A DNA stretch of 64,000 nt from positions 19,803,501 to 19,867,500 of the forward strand of contig NC_086028.1 in NCBI RefSeq assembly GCF_036323735.1, read 5' to 3'. Position numbers and translations under genes: made by a program. This stretch comes from Rattus norvegicus (taxonomy: Eukaryota > Chordata > Mammalia > Rodentia > Muridae). This document shows, one piece after another, positions 42,285-54,891 of the stretch (within the stretch, counting starts at the first letter, position 1; the number at the start of each line of letters is the position of its first letter). Under the pieces are notes generated by a model that saw nothing but the letters and a program-made list of their open reading frames with translations, ran no database searches and was not told where the DNA came from.

Positions 42285-45200
42285 CAGCGAGTTTCTTTTT
42301 CTGGGTGTTCATCTGTTTGATTTCCCCCTAAGGAGCATGTGATTATATGTCCTGGCTCCATTTTTTTCTCAGTCCTGACTCTTCATTTCTCACCTCTGGA
42401 GTCAATGAAAGAATCATTGTCCTTTCTGCACAGAGCACCAGGATTGGAAAGAAAAGAGAAAGATACCTTCTAGCTACAGTGTGGAGCCATCAGTCCTCGG
42501 GAGTGTTTGAACCTCAATGTGTTTCATCCTCTTACCAGGTCATTCATCTTTGAAGGTGGTGACACACCAGGGTGAGAGATGACCTAGTGACGAGGGACGT
42601 CTTCACAAGCTATCGTTTGAAGAAGTGACTTTTGAAGAATAAGAGGGAGCTGTGGGGAGGGGAATTTGCAATCAACTCTCCTCTTCAGCTATTAAACCTT
42701 TTGAGTGCCTTTTCAAAATATATTTGCCTAAAATTCTTCAGGGACTCACTTAAAAGAGGGAAGCCAGAGGCAAGAGGAAGAGGGTCTGTAACAGATTTGC
42801 TGCCCGCTCTGTCCAGGAGCGCATGACTTGAGCTTATATGAGTAGTTTCTTTCCTGCTCACTGACCTGGCTTAAGGAATTCTGTCCCCTAGTTTCGGACA
42901 GCAGTGGAGGCTATGAAAAAAAATTTCCCTGAATGTGCCTCCCCCATTACTTTGTTCTATATCAAAGCATGTTCTGTGCATAATTCTGTACATTTAGTGT
43001 TTTTTTTTCCATAGCAACTCATTCCAGATGGATGTGACAACCTGATACGTACTAATACAATAGGAGCAACACACTTATTTAATACCGGTTTTACTTTACC
43101 CTAAAACAAAATATCTCTGTAACGATGGCTTGCTGGGTAAACTGCAAAGCTTTTTACAAATGAAAGGGCTAATGAGATACTGATATGTTTTGAATATGGG
43201 TCCAAGAGAAGGCTGGAAGAACTTGGCTGCTTGACAGCATTACATTACAGATCAACTTCGGTGCAGAGTAACGCACAGTTCACATACACCTTAATGGGAA
43301 CCTTGTGACTCTGACTCACAGCAAGACGCAAAGCCAAAGACTCGAGTCTGAAGCCCTTTCTTAAGTTCCTTGATTGAAATCTGGACTTACGTTTACTCCG
43401 TGTTTACCTTCCGAAGTCAATGATATCATGGTGGCCAGGATTCCAAGTATAGTTCGGGGCAGCTTCAGAGGGGGAGTGTCGTCAGAGAGCTTCCAAGGGT
43501 CGGTCTAGAAAGGCTTCATTTTTCAGAAGACAGGATGGGAGCGAGAGCAAGAGGGGGAACATCAGCTCTAATGTCTGTCGGCCCTCACTTCATAATTGGG
43601 CAAGTCACTCTGTTAACAGTCTCACAGAGAACTGCACCAGAGAGAAAGGCGAGACAGGAATAGAGCTTTATTTAGGAGTCATCACGCGAGGGTGTGCGAA
43701 GAAGGTAAATGCTAGGTTGAACGTAAGCAAAGCAAAAGCACCCTTAAAAAGGAGAAATAATTAATAAGATTAGGTTCTTAACCCATTACTCCTCTAGATC
43801 ACAAGAGCAAAGATATTTCTGAGCTCTTGATCAATTAAATAAAACCCCCAAATCAGCTGTTATCCTAGGGCCAGACAACTGTCTGATAGACTAGTCATTT
43901 TGCTACCCTAAAAGGTGAGGACCTGGGCTAGGTTTGATCTTAGCCATTTCTCTGTAATGTGATTGAGTTACATGGAGAGAATGAAATTATTATCCTTTTC
44001 TTTCTTAGCTATTGGTCGTGTTAAAGGTAATTTGATCCACAGCAATAAAACAAAAATTCTGTCTTTGAGAAGAGCATCATTGGTCCATAGCTATTTCGGT
44101 TGTGAAAACTGGGCCCCAGTCCCCGTGACTTTACGTGACATGAGTGGGTGGGGGCTGTTCTCAAAGGAAATACTGACTATTCTGGAGATTACCTGGGTCA
44201 TTTGACAAGAACTTTGCTTGAAGCAGCAGTTCAGTAAAGTTTCCAACTCTCAAACTTGCTCTTGCCAGAGAGGCACAACCTACAGGAGGATCTGGACACA
44301 AAATATACATGACAGATGTAAGAAATTTTTAATGAGGCTTAAGTAGGCTTTGTCTTATCTGGTAGCTTCTGTCTTACCCAAAAGTAGGGGAAATGTTGTT
44401 GATTTAGGTATTTGCTATGTTAGAAGTACCATGGAGGGGGGAGGCAAAGGAAGGAACAGTGGTCCAGGGCATTACCGAGGTGGTAGCCGTAATACCACCA
44501 CATTGGCTTTTCGAGCTGATGTACGGACGGATTCAGACTCTACATTCCATTCTCATGGATTCTTCCAGAAGGTGGCTCATGGTTCACCCAACGTCCAAGA
44601 TTGCATTAGCTTGTAGAAAACTCACTTTTCTAAAGTGGGACATTTCTATGACAACAAAAGAACCTTCAAACTTAAATGCCAGGAAAAGATGGCTGAATCA
44701 AATGATTGGATGAGAGCAGTAAGGGGCAGGGGTCGGGAGATTATGACAAATTGAATCTTCCATGACCCATCAAAAGATGACAATTTCTTCTTCATCTTTG
44801 GCCAGTACTGCATGTAGATATTACCACGGCACTGCCAGGTCTTCCATTTCCTGATAGAAGTCGGCAGTATAGGCATTTTGAAGAAAAAATTTCCAGTGTT
44901 TAATGGTTGGCAACCTCTTGGAGTTTTCAGGAGCTAATTAATTACACCTCTCTCTTCTCCTCTTGCATTCATTACCAGTTGAGAAATGACACGGGAGTGG
45001 GACAGATGGGAATGAACATGTCATCGTTATTAGTGACAGAGCTGATTGGGGGAGAAGGCTGGAATCTGCAGCCAAGTGTATTTTCTAATTCCCACTTTCA
45101 GAAGAAAGCATGGGCGTTCACGACTGCCTCGTACGGGAAGGAAGGGTGCGAAAGAGAGGCGGTATGGTGCTCTGAGACTATTAATAGAATAACTTACCCA

Positions 45201-46290
45201 ATTGTGAAGTGAGGGCCAATGGACACCAGAGCTAGCCTCCCTTCCCATTAGGGAGCCAAGCAGAACAGCCTCAGAATGGGAATGATCCGCCCCTTCCCGC
45301 CCATCCATGAGAGCTCTGCCTTAACAGCAAGAACTTCCCTTTAAAGAACTCGGTGCAAGACAAACACACTTAGACTTAGCCCAGAGCTGTCACTTTGCTC
45401 CCCCTGCCTTTATGACTTGGGGCACTCTGTTTTAAGGTGTTTTGCTTTTTTCCTTTGAGTCAGTTGCCCCTTTTAGTCTTGCACTTTTTGGAATAATAAT
45501 AATTAAAAAAAAACACAGTAGTTTTGTTGCAAGCAGAAATGCTAGACACATTTTTTTAAAATAGGAATTCAGCAGATATCTGAGTGTTTCTTGATGGCTT
45601 GGCAGCAGCTAAATAACTGCATTTTATGTCACAGAACCCTGTCAGCTGTCCTGACAGTGTTGGAAAGAGCATTGCAATTGCTATTAGCTCACTATGTTTA
45701 ATTTACCTGCTCAGGTAAGTAAATCTGAGAGACATTTCTAGCTCCGGTTCTCATATGTGAAGGCTTTTGTTCAGATCTGTTGTCTTCCAATGTCTTTCCT
45801 TGCCTTACCTTTCTATTTAAACATCTGCTCCATTTTCCTGATTCTTCCGTGTTTCTGCTCCCTCCTCCCTCAGCTCTTCCCCTCCTCCTCGCCTCCTCCC
45901 TAAGCTCCCTCTTCTCTCCCTTCCCTCTGGTCATCCTCCTTACAGACTCGCAAACACTTGACCAAGTACAATAGCAGAAATGGTTGGACATTGCGATTTC
46001 TCCCATCTAGCTTACTCCAGACACTTAATCAGAAAATGACATTCATAGCTTTCCTATTCTCTGTGGTTTTAGAAATGCTTACTATTAAGTACAGTTTGCC
46101 ATGAAGGTTCCTTGGCCTGAAACAATATTTGTCCTAACAAAGTAGGTTGTCCTTAATGCTTGGCAATGTAAATTGATGTTGCATTTAGCACAGACAGCAC
46201 CCGAAACCACTTTAAGATTTCATTCATGTGACTGAGTCCCAAGAAGTGTGAAGTCCAGTGTATCTTAAATAAATCCACTCCTAAGATCTA
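42285..46290. other. Long unique block, no gene seen
   Basis: About 4 kb without a confident repeat or exon. Frames of 76-102 codons (43963-44205, 44350-44713, 44907-45308, 45698-46006) are on mixed strands and unrecognised. Short features include a pyrimidine-rich stretch at 45835-45935. If the window has a regulatory element, this low-repeat block is a reasonable place to look by conservation. That is inference only. Confidence 0.45.
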
Positions 46291-46294
46291 TTTA

Positions 46295-46512
46295 TAAAAG
46301 GTTTATTATTCTATTTGTGTGCACATATATGAAAGTATGTATGTGCATCATGGCATGCCTAGAGCCTGCAGAGACCAGGAACATCATCAGAGTCCCTGGA
46401 ACTGGAGCTATAGGTGGTTGCAAGCCTCCCAGTATGGATGCTGGGAACTGAACTCTGGTCCTCTGCAAAATCAACGAGTGCTCTTGACTGCTGAGCGATC
46501 TTTCCAGCCCCC
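46295..46512 (-). mobile_element. B3-type SINE, minus strand
   Basis: 'gagtccctggaactggagctataggtggttgcaagcc', 'gctgggaactgaactctggtcctctgcaaaatc' and 'gtgctcttgactgctgagcgatctttccagccc' is a clear antisense B3. Confidence 0.9.
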
Positions 46513-46636
46513 ACCCCTAAATCTTAGTTGACTAAAGGTATCTTTTGAGTTTCACTGTGGTGATGGTCTGGGTTGTTTCTGATGCACTGCCTAAATTTAC
46601 TATTCTTTGGTCTGCTTTTGACTACTCAAAATCTAT

Positions 46637-46672
46637 TTTTTGTTTGTTTGTTTGTTTGTTTGTTTGTTTGGT
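46637..46672. repeat. (TTTG)n microsatellite
   Basis: About nine gtttgttt units, followed by looser TTGG-rich sequence. Confidence 0.93.
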
Positions 46673-46699
46673 TGGTTTGGTTTGATTTGGGTTTTGTTT

Positions 46700-47378
46700 G
46701 CTTTTGTTTTGTAAACAATGCTTACTATCAGTATGATAACCTTTTCCTTCCTGGTATATATGATAACCTTTCCATCCCTGGTATTTTCTCATCTGGAGTT
46801 TCTCCCACCAATTGGCGAGGAAACTTTAGGGGGTCAGGTACTTTGAAGCAGACACTAAACAGGATGCTGGAATTTATGGCTTACAATGTCCCTTTTTGTC
46901 AAAAATGACCCCATGAGTAGATTTTAAGTGGGCTGTAGACAGTCTCAGCACAGACTACCTCAGCTGTATGCCTTGAGCTGCTACCCGGCCACTAGGGAAG
47001 TTCATATCCAGCAGGGCAGGTAGAAGGCCAAGCACTAGGCCCTAGCACCCAGGAGTATGCAGTGATGGAGACCCAGAGCTCTAGGCCACGACTCCCAGGC
47101 ATGCACCATCCCTCTAAACCTCCATTTATTGGATCCTTCCCACATTTTCAGAACTGCCAAATATATCTCCTATATTAGCACTTTTACTCTAATAATTGTT
47201 ATATCCTGACGAAGGGAGCCTCATAGTGAGGAAACTTGTGCAGAATCATTAAAGCCAGTCCAGTCCCACAGCGAGCAACAAAGCCAAAGTTTACCCTAGG
47301 AATCTGACACCCACGCCCACCAACCTTGTCCATTGGCCTGCTCCTGCAGCTTCACTTTCACCCAGACATTTAATATTG
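46700..47378. other. No gene seen
   Basis: Unique sequence. A direct repeat of 'gataaccttt' and 'ctggtat' lies near 46735-46785. Confidence 0.4.
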
Positions 47379-47582
47379 CTATTCTAGGTTCATGTCTGGC
47401 TGGGAAAGATAGCGTCCTGCCTGGAGTTTAGTAAGCACTACCCACGTGCGTTGTTTATAGCTTCCATCTCCAAAGTCGATTGTATCGTCTTCGCCATCTT
47501 CGTCGTCTTTGTCTTCATCATCGTCTCTGTGGTCATTGTTGCTGTTGTTTACACTCTTCTCTAAGTCTGGGACAGTCTTCAT
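47379..47582 (-). other. Acidic 67-codon open frame, minus strand, not recognised
   Basis: It encodes MKTVPDLEKSVNNS, then an Asp/Glu-rich run (RDDDEDKDDEDGEDD), ending QPDMNLE. The acidic run comes from an imperfect cgtctt/catcgt trinucleotide-like stretch on the plus strand (47480-47535). I see no promoter, splice site or homologue. I list it only because the composition is unusual; chance is the default explanation. Confidence 0.3.
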
Positions 47583-47849
47583 TTGCTAGGGTTATCAAAA
47601 CGATAGCAGATGGGATGGCTTTAACAACAAATATCTATTTTTTTTTACATCCCCAAAGACTCGAAGTTTATGATCAAGGAGTCCACATATTTGATTTCTT
47701 TAGACGCCTGTCTCCTTGCCTTACAGTCATGTAAGTCATGGGTCCACTGGGCCCACATATGTTTTCTTCAGATGACACGTACCTCACATACCTGGTGTCT
47801 CCCCCAACTCCCTCAGCTCTTTTTCTTACAAATTAATCTATCTCCAGGG

Positions 47850-47925
47850 GATTTTACTCAGTGATAGTGTGCTCGTGGAGCAAGTGCAAGACCCTGGGTT
47901 CAGTCCTCAGTGTCGGGTAGGCAGG
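47850..47925 (+). mobile_element. Old ID-like SINE fragment
   Basis: 'ggggattttactcagtgatagtgtgctcgtggagcaagtgcaagaccctgggttcagtcctcagtg' has the ID layout with A box (tactcagtgat) and B box (gggttcagtcc), strongly diverged from the two young copies. Confidence 0.7.
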
Positions 47926-47929
47926 AGGT

Positions 47930-48224
47930 CACACCAGTCAAATTGGATTAGGATAGACCCCAACGACCTCATTTTCACTCACTTTGCCTCTTTGAAGTCT
48001 CTACATCCAAACAGATTCGTGGGTTTCAACACGCAAAATCAGCCTATAGACGGGACTGAGAACTTGTTCCAAATGAATTGATTAGTCAGGACTCCAGAAA
48101 TATATTTATTTTTGGGTATTGCTCTTGGTTATAATGTACTACTGTCCTAACTGCAATCTAGAAGGGATGCCTTAGGATGTAATCTAGCTGTAAAGCCAAG
48201 TTTCCCATTGCTCTACATGCTGAC
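47930..48224. other. No gene seen
   Basis: Unique sequence between an ID relic and a MaLR LTR. Confidence 0.4.
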
Positions 48225-48580
48225 GTCCACCTAGATGCTGTGTGAATATCTTTGTTTACCCAACACTTGCGTTTGGGAATCTAATGACCAATGAGATAAT
48301 ATTAGAAGGTGGGGCCATTAGACTACAATCAAATCAAGATGGCTTCATCCTCACAAATGGGGTTAGCTTCTTATAAAAAAAGGCTTGAGCAAACTCACTT
48401 GTCCCTTCTATCCTGTGATCATATATAAACAAAGCACCTGTGAGGATGGGTCCTCTCTAAACACCAAATCTCTTGGTGTTTGGGTTTTCCAGCCCCCAGC
48501 ACTGAGAGCACTAAGTCTCTATTGTTGATGAATTAACTACTCTAAGGTATTTTGCTGTAGAAGTTTGAAATCACAAAGAC
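48225..48580 (+). mobile_element. Ancient MaLR LTR (MST/MLT1-like)
   Basis: 'ataatattagaaggtggggcc', 'ggcttcatcctcacaaatggggtta', 'tgtgaggatgggtcctctctaaacaccaaatct', 'ttttccagcccccagcactgagag' and 'aaggtattttgctgtagaag' follow the order of mammalian MaLR LTRs. This is a pre-rodent insertion. Confidence 0.65.
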
Positions 48581-48854
48581 ACATCCCTCCCCACTGATAT
48601 CACACAGAAAAGGGACTTCAAAGTGCATAGCTGTGCTCATACCTGATGCCTAAAGGCAGGCAAATATGTTTCTGGACAAAGAAATTATTCTCTAGTTGCA
48701 TTGCCAGTTAAAAGGTGCATACTTATTTTGAGATTCTTCACGTTCACACCATAGCTGCTGTCTTTTAAAGCATTAATGTGATCTCTAAGGTGGTCACAGT
48801 TAGGCTAAACCTTTGCAAAGCACACTGGGGTGGAGAGTGAGATCCTGGCAGTAG

Positions 48855-49100
48855 AATTTTGCAGCTAGGCTCAAAGTTCTGGCATCAGATCGCCTGGGTT
48901 AGTATTCTCACATCCCCTTGCCCCTGAATGATCTTGCCTAGTCCACTTGACCTTGTAATCGAGGTACACTTTCTTCATCTGTGAACGATGAAACAGTAAT
49001 GCACGCCTGATGCATTTGTTGCTAAGTGTAAATTAGCTAAGACATATGATTGAGTTAAAATGGTGCCTGCCCCAGAGTTAGTACTCAATAAAGTTGAGCT
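48855..49100 (+). mobile_element. MIR SINE, plus strand, nearly full length
   Basis: Key blocks in order: 'gatcgcctgggttagtattc', 'cctagtccacttgaccttgtaatc', 'cactttcttcatctgtgaac', 'gtgcctgccccagagttagtactcaataaa'. The spacing fits MIR. Confidence 0.75.
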
Positions 49101-49104
49101 CTGA

Positions 49105-49455
49105 ATTTTATTACTAGTGCTGGAATTTATAGAATCATCTTCATTGGTTTGCCCTGCACAGTTTTTTTAAAAATGAAATTTGTATTTATTATCATTTATT
49201 TTTCTACAGAAGGTAAAAATTCAACTCAAACTGGTCAAGTATGGAAAGAGGTTTGTTGGATTTTATACATCAAACATTCCAAAGACGTAACGAATTTAGA
49301 TAGAGCATGACACACAGCCCAAATGGTGTCACTAAACTGAATTTTTCTCTATATCCTAAGTTATCTATTCTTGGCAGCTCCCCCCATGGTTGAAAGGTAA
49401 CTGCTGTCAATGCATGGACTGGACCAGTCTAGCCTGAAATCCAAAGAAAGAGAGA
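49105..49455. other. No gene seen
   Basis: Unique AT-rich sequence. Confidence 0.4.
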
Positions 49456-49461
49456 ATCTTT

Positions 49462-49622
49462 TAAAAAAATATTATATATTGTAGCTCTCTTCAGACACAC
49501 CAGAAGAGGGCATCAAATCTCATTATAGATGATTGTGAGCCACCATGTGGTTGCTGGGATTTGAACTCAGGACCTCTGGAAGAGCAGTCGGTGCTCTTAA
49601 CCATGGAGCCATCTCTCCAGCC
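49462..49622 (-). mobile_element. B2 SINE, minus strand
   Basis: Antisense B2, close to consensus: 'cagacacaccagaagagggc', 'gccaccatgtggttgctggg', 'gaactcaggacctctggaag' and 'gtcggtgctcttaaccatgg'. Confidence 0.93.
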
Positions 49623-49624
49623 TG

Positions 49625-51955
49625 AGAGTGTCTGTATTCTAGAATCTGTAGGGGAAAAAAGGGAATGTCTTCTGATTGAGTAGGTCAGTCCATACACTAC
49701 TGTCAATTTAATTACAAGATAGTATTAGATTTGGGACTTTCATAGGCTAGGCCTGTGTCAGTGTCCCTTGCCCAACACACACACCCTGAGTTAAGCACAG
49801 AGATAATTCCACTGGAAGCATGTGGTGTTAAAATGAGAAAAACTGGGATGTAAGGACTGGAACAAACATTAAAGGTCTCCAGACAGCAAAACAATAGATG
49901 CTCACAGCTTGCATGAATGTAAATAGTTTTGGAGGATTATGGCATATTGCAGCTCAACACTACTGTGAATTCAAACTCATCAGTTGGTTATGAATTATGC
50001 CTATTGTAAAAGAAAATGTCAAGAAGGCAAGTCGGTCTCCTGTAGGAGCCAAAAAATAGACATTAATGTCTACAACACTTAGGTATGAAAGATTTTCGCA
50101 TTTCAGTACCCAACAATGAAGAAACATTCATTGGTTCTTCTGATTGTCATCCCATGTCTTCCCTCTACCAGCAACAAGGGAAGGGTGAGGATATTTGGCT
50201 TCTATGAACAGTTACTCTGTGGGGGTAGAAATTGGAATCAAAGTATCCCCACCACCACCACCAAATGTACATTTCTTTTCCAATTAGTTGGAAACAGGCC
50301 TGGACCTGTTGAACTGTAAGAACTACTAACTTTATTTGGATGTGTCTTTTCCCTTAGATCCTGAGAATGCCCAGTTTGGTTTTTATACCCTTTGCAGAGG
50401 TAAGCATGCCCAGAAGCAGGGACTTTGTAGAGACAGGTCAGCCTTGTCATTGCTTCTCATCCACTCAAACTTGTCTCACTTGGCTATAGGATCTGTGTAC
50501 GGATTCTAGTCAAGCTTGTATGAGTTCTGCCTTGGTAGCTGGGGGTAAATTCCTTATGTGTTTTGTACAAAATTTCCCTGGAGATGTTACGGAAGTGGCT
50601 GCGTAACCAAGGCAAGAATTCAGGGGTGTCAAGGCCCTGACTGAAACCCCCACCATCATCTTAGCCACTTAAAAAAGTCCGATTATAAACTCCAGATGCA
50701 GCCTTTGAGAACATTACTTGTTATGTCACTGTCTGTAAGTTCGATAGTTGAAGATTTAGAGTATGACTAAGAAAGAAATCAAAGGCACATTCTGTTGCTT
50801 ATGTTCATGGGGCAATATAGGTCAGTAGTCTGAGCACAGCTGTCAAAATCCTTGTTAAGAATAAAGTAATGTGGCTCAGAGGACTAAACTTGAGTAAAGT
50901 ATCTTAATGGCCTGTTTACTAATATGCTTTCCATGGGAGGAAGCTGGCCCTCACTCACAAAACATTTCTAACACATGCTAGTAACCTAGGGGAATTTAAT
51001 TTTTTTAATCAAAAGCCTGTAAGGCATTTTTTATAAAGTACGCCTCTATATATTGTGTGCTATGCATCCCTCTCATTAAGAGAAAGAGTGAAGAATATCA
51101 GATTTTATCAAATGAAGCAAAGGACAATAATTTGTCTTTCTCTCGTGGAAGAGAAGGTGACGCCCCAGGGACTTGAATGCCTGTTCTGTATTATGAGGCA
51201 GTCTCTAATTGGACCGGCTTTGAAAAATGAGACTTCACGAGTTATATCTTAGAAATTACCCCTAATTTAAAACACTCAGTAGTTTAGCATGTGAGATTGT
51301 CACCTTCTGAGAGGAAAGGACTAATAAAGGGAAACCTGTGAGATATAAAGGTACTACTTTCCCTCGTGTGAGCTTAGTGGTTTAGGAAAGACTGATATAC
51401 CAGGTTGTTTGTGTGTGTTCTCTTTTTTTTCCTCTAAATTTAATGACCTTTCCCACATGCACTCTCCCTAATTCCCATAATAACACTTTGTTTATACAGA
51501 TAATTTTCTTTCCAGCGGGAGTTCTTACAAGCATTAATAACCTTATCTCATAAATCAACTCAGTGCACTGTTTAGTTTGATGGAGTGCAGGGCTGAGAGC
51601 TGGGACTCAAATGACTCCATTTCTCCCTCGTGGGAATTCTGCATGAGATGTTGTTGGCATAAGGGACTAGGACCAGACTGGGCAAGGAGGTCACCTGACA
51701 TTTGCACACAAGAATAGGTACAAACTCTGAGAAACAGATGTCAAAAGAGGTTTCTTGTGAAGAAGCCAAATCCTGAATTTGTGTCCATTTTGAAGGATCA
51801 TAAGTTCTTAGGGAGGAAGGTCTTTGTATCTCCTAGAGATATCATAGTTCTCATTTATCTAAAAATCCATTCACAAATTAAAAATATCACCACTGGATGA
51901 TTCAGAAAAAAAACCCAGGTTCAATGGACATAAACCAGAAAAAAATTGGATGGAT
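49625..51955. other. Unique sequence, no gene seen
   Basis: Frames of 60-71 codons scattered on both strands are unrecognised. A short (ACC)n run lies near 50247-50262. Confidence 0.45.
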
Positions 51956-51959
51956 AGTT

Positions 51960-52400
51960 ATACTGATAAGTATCCTGACTACATCTTGGAATGACCTAAA
52001 TCAAAGCCCAAAATGTTGGGTACACCTGGGAGGGATTTTCCTTAGTTAAGTCATTTGAAATGGGAAGATCTACCTTTAATCGGGATCTTCTAAGGCGGGA
52101 AGCTTTAATTTGGGCCACACTTCCTGCTGGGAGCCTATATAAAGGAGGTGGAAGAAGGGAGCTCTTTGCCTGCTTGCCCTCCCTCTCCTTGGCCAATCCA
52201 TTCCTTCACCAGCATGGGAGGCTACTTCTTCTGGAGTCAGGCCTGTATTGAAGGTCAGGGGAGACAACAAGCATCAAGGATGAAGTCCAACTGAACATCT
52301 ATTGGATTCTTGGACTTTCTGTTGGCAGACAGCCATTGTTGGATGAGCTGGACAACAGCTTGTGTGTGTGTGCGCGTGCGTGTGTGTGTGTGATCAAGAG
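51960..52400 (+). mobile_element. Probable LTR-type rodent repeat with TATA box
   Basis: 'ggtacacctgggagggattttcc', 'gccacacttcctgctgggagcc', 'ctccttggccaatccattccttcacc' and 'gacagccattgttggatgagctgg' recall an abundant rodent LTR-like repeat. A TATA element (tatataaa, 52136-52143) and a CCAAT-type box (gccaat, 52191-52196) can be seen. Family is not asserted. A (TG)n run (52361-52392) follows. Confidence 0.5.
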
Positions 52401-53307
52401 GTTCTTTCATCTTTCCTCTGTGGGAAAATACAAGTCAAATACTTCTTCTTGTTTCAATAATGTGCCAGAGCTTAAAGGCAACCCCACTTTAAGCAAAACC
52501 AAAGTCCAGCAGTTTAGTTCAACATCCTGTAATTCAAGGTTCAGTACCTGGGATTCACTTCTGATCCCTTTGGGAGCCAGAAGATTTGGGAAACTCCACT
52601 TTTGTTTGGTAAGTATAGGCAGGCTTCACTCTACTGCTATCCCTGTAAGACAGTCCAGGGTTCTGCTATCGCTGATAATCTGGAGTCTGTGCTTCCACGA
52701 AAGCTACACCATCACTAGCAGCTTTTCCTGGCCTCTTGTGAGAAACTCTAACTCTGCCACACTGTGCCAAGCCTAAGTCGCTCTCTACAAGCCCCTCCTA
52801 CATCTCTCCTGACTTCAAAACCAGTACCAGGCAAGAAATTCTTACACATTATTTGCTAAGTTTTGCTACTAGTTTGGTGTGTAGCTTTGGCCCCTTGATC
52901 AACCCTGTGTGCTGACCCTGAAGAAATACTTCCCCATCTCACCACAATGATTCTGATTTCCTACTAATCAGAGCTGAATCTTTAGTCCAACATGACCAGC
53001 ATCTATTGTCCTAATGAAGGCTTCAACGGTGCTGACCTCTTTGACAATCACAGATCTTATTCAAAAGCATCATTCAAATGGCCCTCATAGAATTTTCTAT
53101 TCCCCCTCAAGCCTCACAAGTCAGGCTTCCATTGTCTTCATTTGTTTCAGCTTTCTTACTTCCCAAATTCCTGAAGAACAGACCATTAAGTTCTGAACAT
53201 TCTATGACTTTTCTAGTCCAAAGCTTAAACACCTCCATGATCCTTTTAAAAACAATACAGTCAGCTCTATCACACCAATGTGGTGTACCAGACTAGGTGC
53301 CAACTTC
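52400..53307 (-). mobile_element. Possible LTR-element internal sequence (antisense)
   Basis: Located just left of an antisense LTR-like piece (53308). It ends with gtgccaacttctg, which in reverse is cagaagttggcac, matching the post-LTR cagaagttggccc at 28671-28683. No gag or pol is seen. The 146-codon plus frame (52336-52776) is on the wrong strand for the element and unrecognised. Confidence 0.4.
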
Positions 53308-53535
53308 TGCCCTAGTTTGATTTCTGTTACAGTAACAAACACCATGACCATACGCAATTTAGAGGAGTAAAGGTATTATTTTATCTTATACTTCCAAGTA
53401 CCAGTCCATCATTGAGGGAAGTTAGGGCAGAAATTGAAGACAGGAACCCAGAGGCAGGAACCATGAAGGAACACTTCTTACTGGCTCTCTTCCAGGCCTA
53501 CCTGCCTAGGAATGGTACCGCCCAGACTGACTAGG
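53308..53535 (-). mobile_element. LTR-like piece (antisense), shared-terminus family
   Basis: It begins tgccctagtttgatttctgt then 'aacaaacaccatgacc', comparable with tgccttagtttgctgtgaag at 5963. Later 'gtccatcattgagggaagttagggcag' and 'cctaggaatggtaccgccc' recall a common rodent repeat. The far end is not defined. Confidence 0.5.
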
Positions 53536-53539
53536 CCCT

Positions 53540-54025
53540 CCACATCCATCAACATGTTCTCTCATGTTTGTAGCCACAGACCAATTTGATCAAGGCAGCT
53601 CTCCACTTAGAGGAGTGGCAGCTCCTGATTGGCTGTCATTGTCTGTGTCACCAATCTCTAGGCTTCCAGGCAGGCTTCAGTTTGGCCCTCATGTGGAAGT
53701 TGCCTCTGAGGTGGTGCAGCCCTACTCACTGTTTACCAATGTTTATACGGAGGTGGTGACCACCTTGTCAATGACACCTGCCATTCCTCTTACACTCTTT
53801 GCATGGTAACCACTGAGCCACCCCCCCTTTCCCTGCGCCCTTTAAATCAACATCACCTATATCATTTGAACATATTTTTTTCTGGCACTTCCATTTCTAA
53901 AATTTTACTTTTGCTATCTATCCTCTTGGATGTCTATCGAAATAGATGGTGAATTATATTTTACATTATGATATAGCATAGTATATGTTCCATAATAGAA
54001 ATAGCCCATAATTCTAATATACAGC
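53540..54025. other. No gene seen
   Basis: A C-run lies at 53820-53827. No exon is seen. Confidence 0.4.
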
Positions 54026-54029
54026 ATTT

Positions 54030-54120
54030 AATATCTTCTTCTATCAGTGGATGCTTAAATACTCTTAAAATATGTTGTCCATTATAAACAAAGCTGAAGT
54101 GAACATCCTTTTCAAAGACC
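54030..54120 (-). mobile_element. Possible old L1 fragment, minus strand
   Basis: 'tctatcagtggatgcttaaa' and 'attataaacaaagctgaagtgaacatcc' match the antisense of L1 ORF2 near 36090-36170 in order. Confidence 0.5.
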
Positions 54121-54124
54121 TGCC

Positions 54125-54665
54125 TAGATCATAGACATCCACAGAGCATCTAGCATCCATTATTAAAGGCCAACAGGTGCTTCTTATGTGGTCACTGCAT
54201 GCTCCTCTGGGGCCATCTTACTTTTGCTTGCAAGACATAACTATTTTAAGTTCAAGAATTTTCAAGGTAGTTATTAAGACTTGTAATTATAAAAAGCAAA
54301 ATTATGTAAATTTATAGTGGAACAAATTAAGCTATAACAGCTATTAACTACTCCAAGTCCACCAGTCCCTAATTATTTCACTGTGCTTTTCCACTATATG
54401 TGCTTCTGAGATTAATGATTGCTGTGTTTTTGAGGTGGAAGCATGAGCCAGGGGCTCTGGACTGCACTCTTCCCAACTTTACATAATAATAGTTTTAGCT
54501 TCAAAATAGCCATAGAGGAAATATTTATACCACAGAAATCAACAGTGCTTCAGAAATCAAAGCTAACTTTATGATTTTGTTCACTGGATAGACTAAGTGT
54601 CAGCAAACATTTACTATAAAGATCCAACTAGTAAATATTTTATGTTTTACTTAGCATGAACTTTG
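54125..54665. other. AT-rich unique sequence, no gene seen
   Basis: No exon or repeat was recognised. Confidence 0.4.
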
Positions 54666-54671
54666 TCAATT

Positions 54672-54808
54672 TTCCTTTTCTTCCTCCTCCTCCTCTTCCT
54701 CTTCCTCCTCCTCTTCTTCTTCCCCTCCCTCCCTCTCTCTCTCTTTCCGTGCCTGTGTGTGTGTGTGTGTGCGTGTGTGTGCGTGCATGTGTGTATGTGT
54801 GTTTGTGA
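54672..54808. repeat. (CTT/CCT)n polypyrimidine tract plus (TG)n
   Basis: cttcctcctcctcctcttcc-type tract to 54750 followed by alternating TG to 54808. It lies 80 bp upstream of the HDAC1 retrocopy. Confidence 0.93.
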
Positions 54809-54891
54809 AGGAAAAGCCAGTAATATAACTGGCTATACTTTGCTAACACCAGAACCAGGTCTAGATGCAGAAAAGCAAAGCATTTGCCCTG

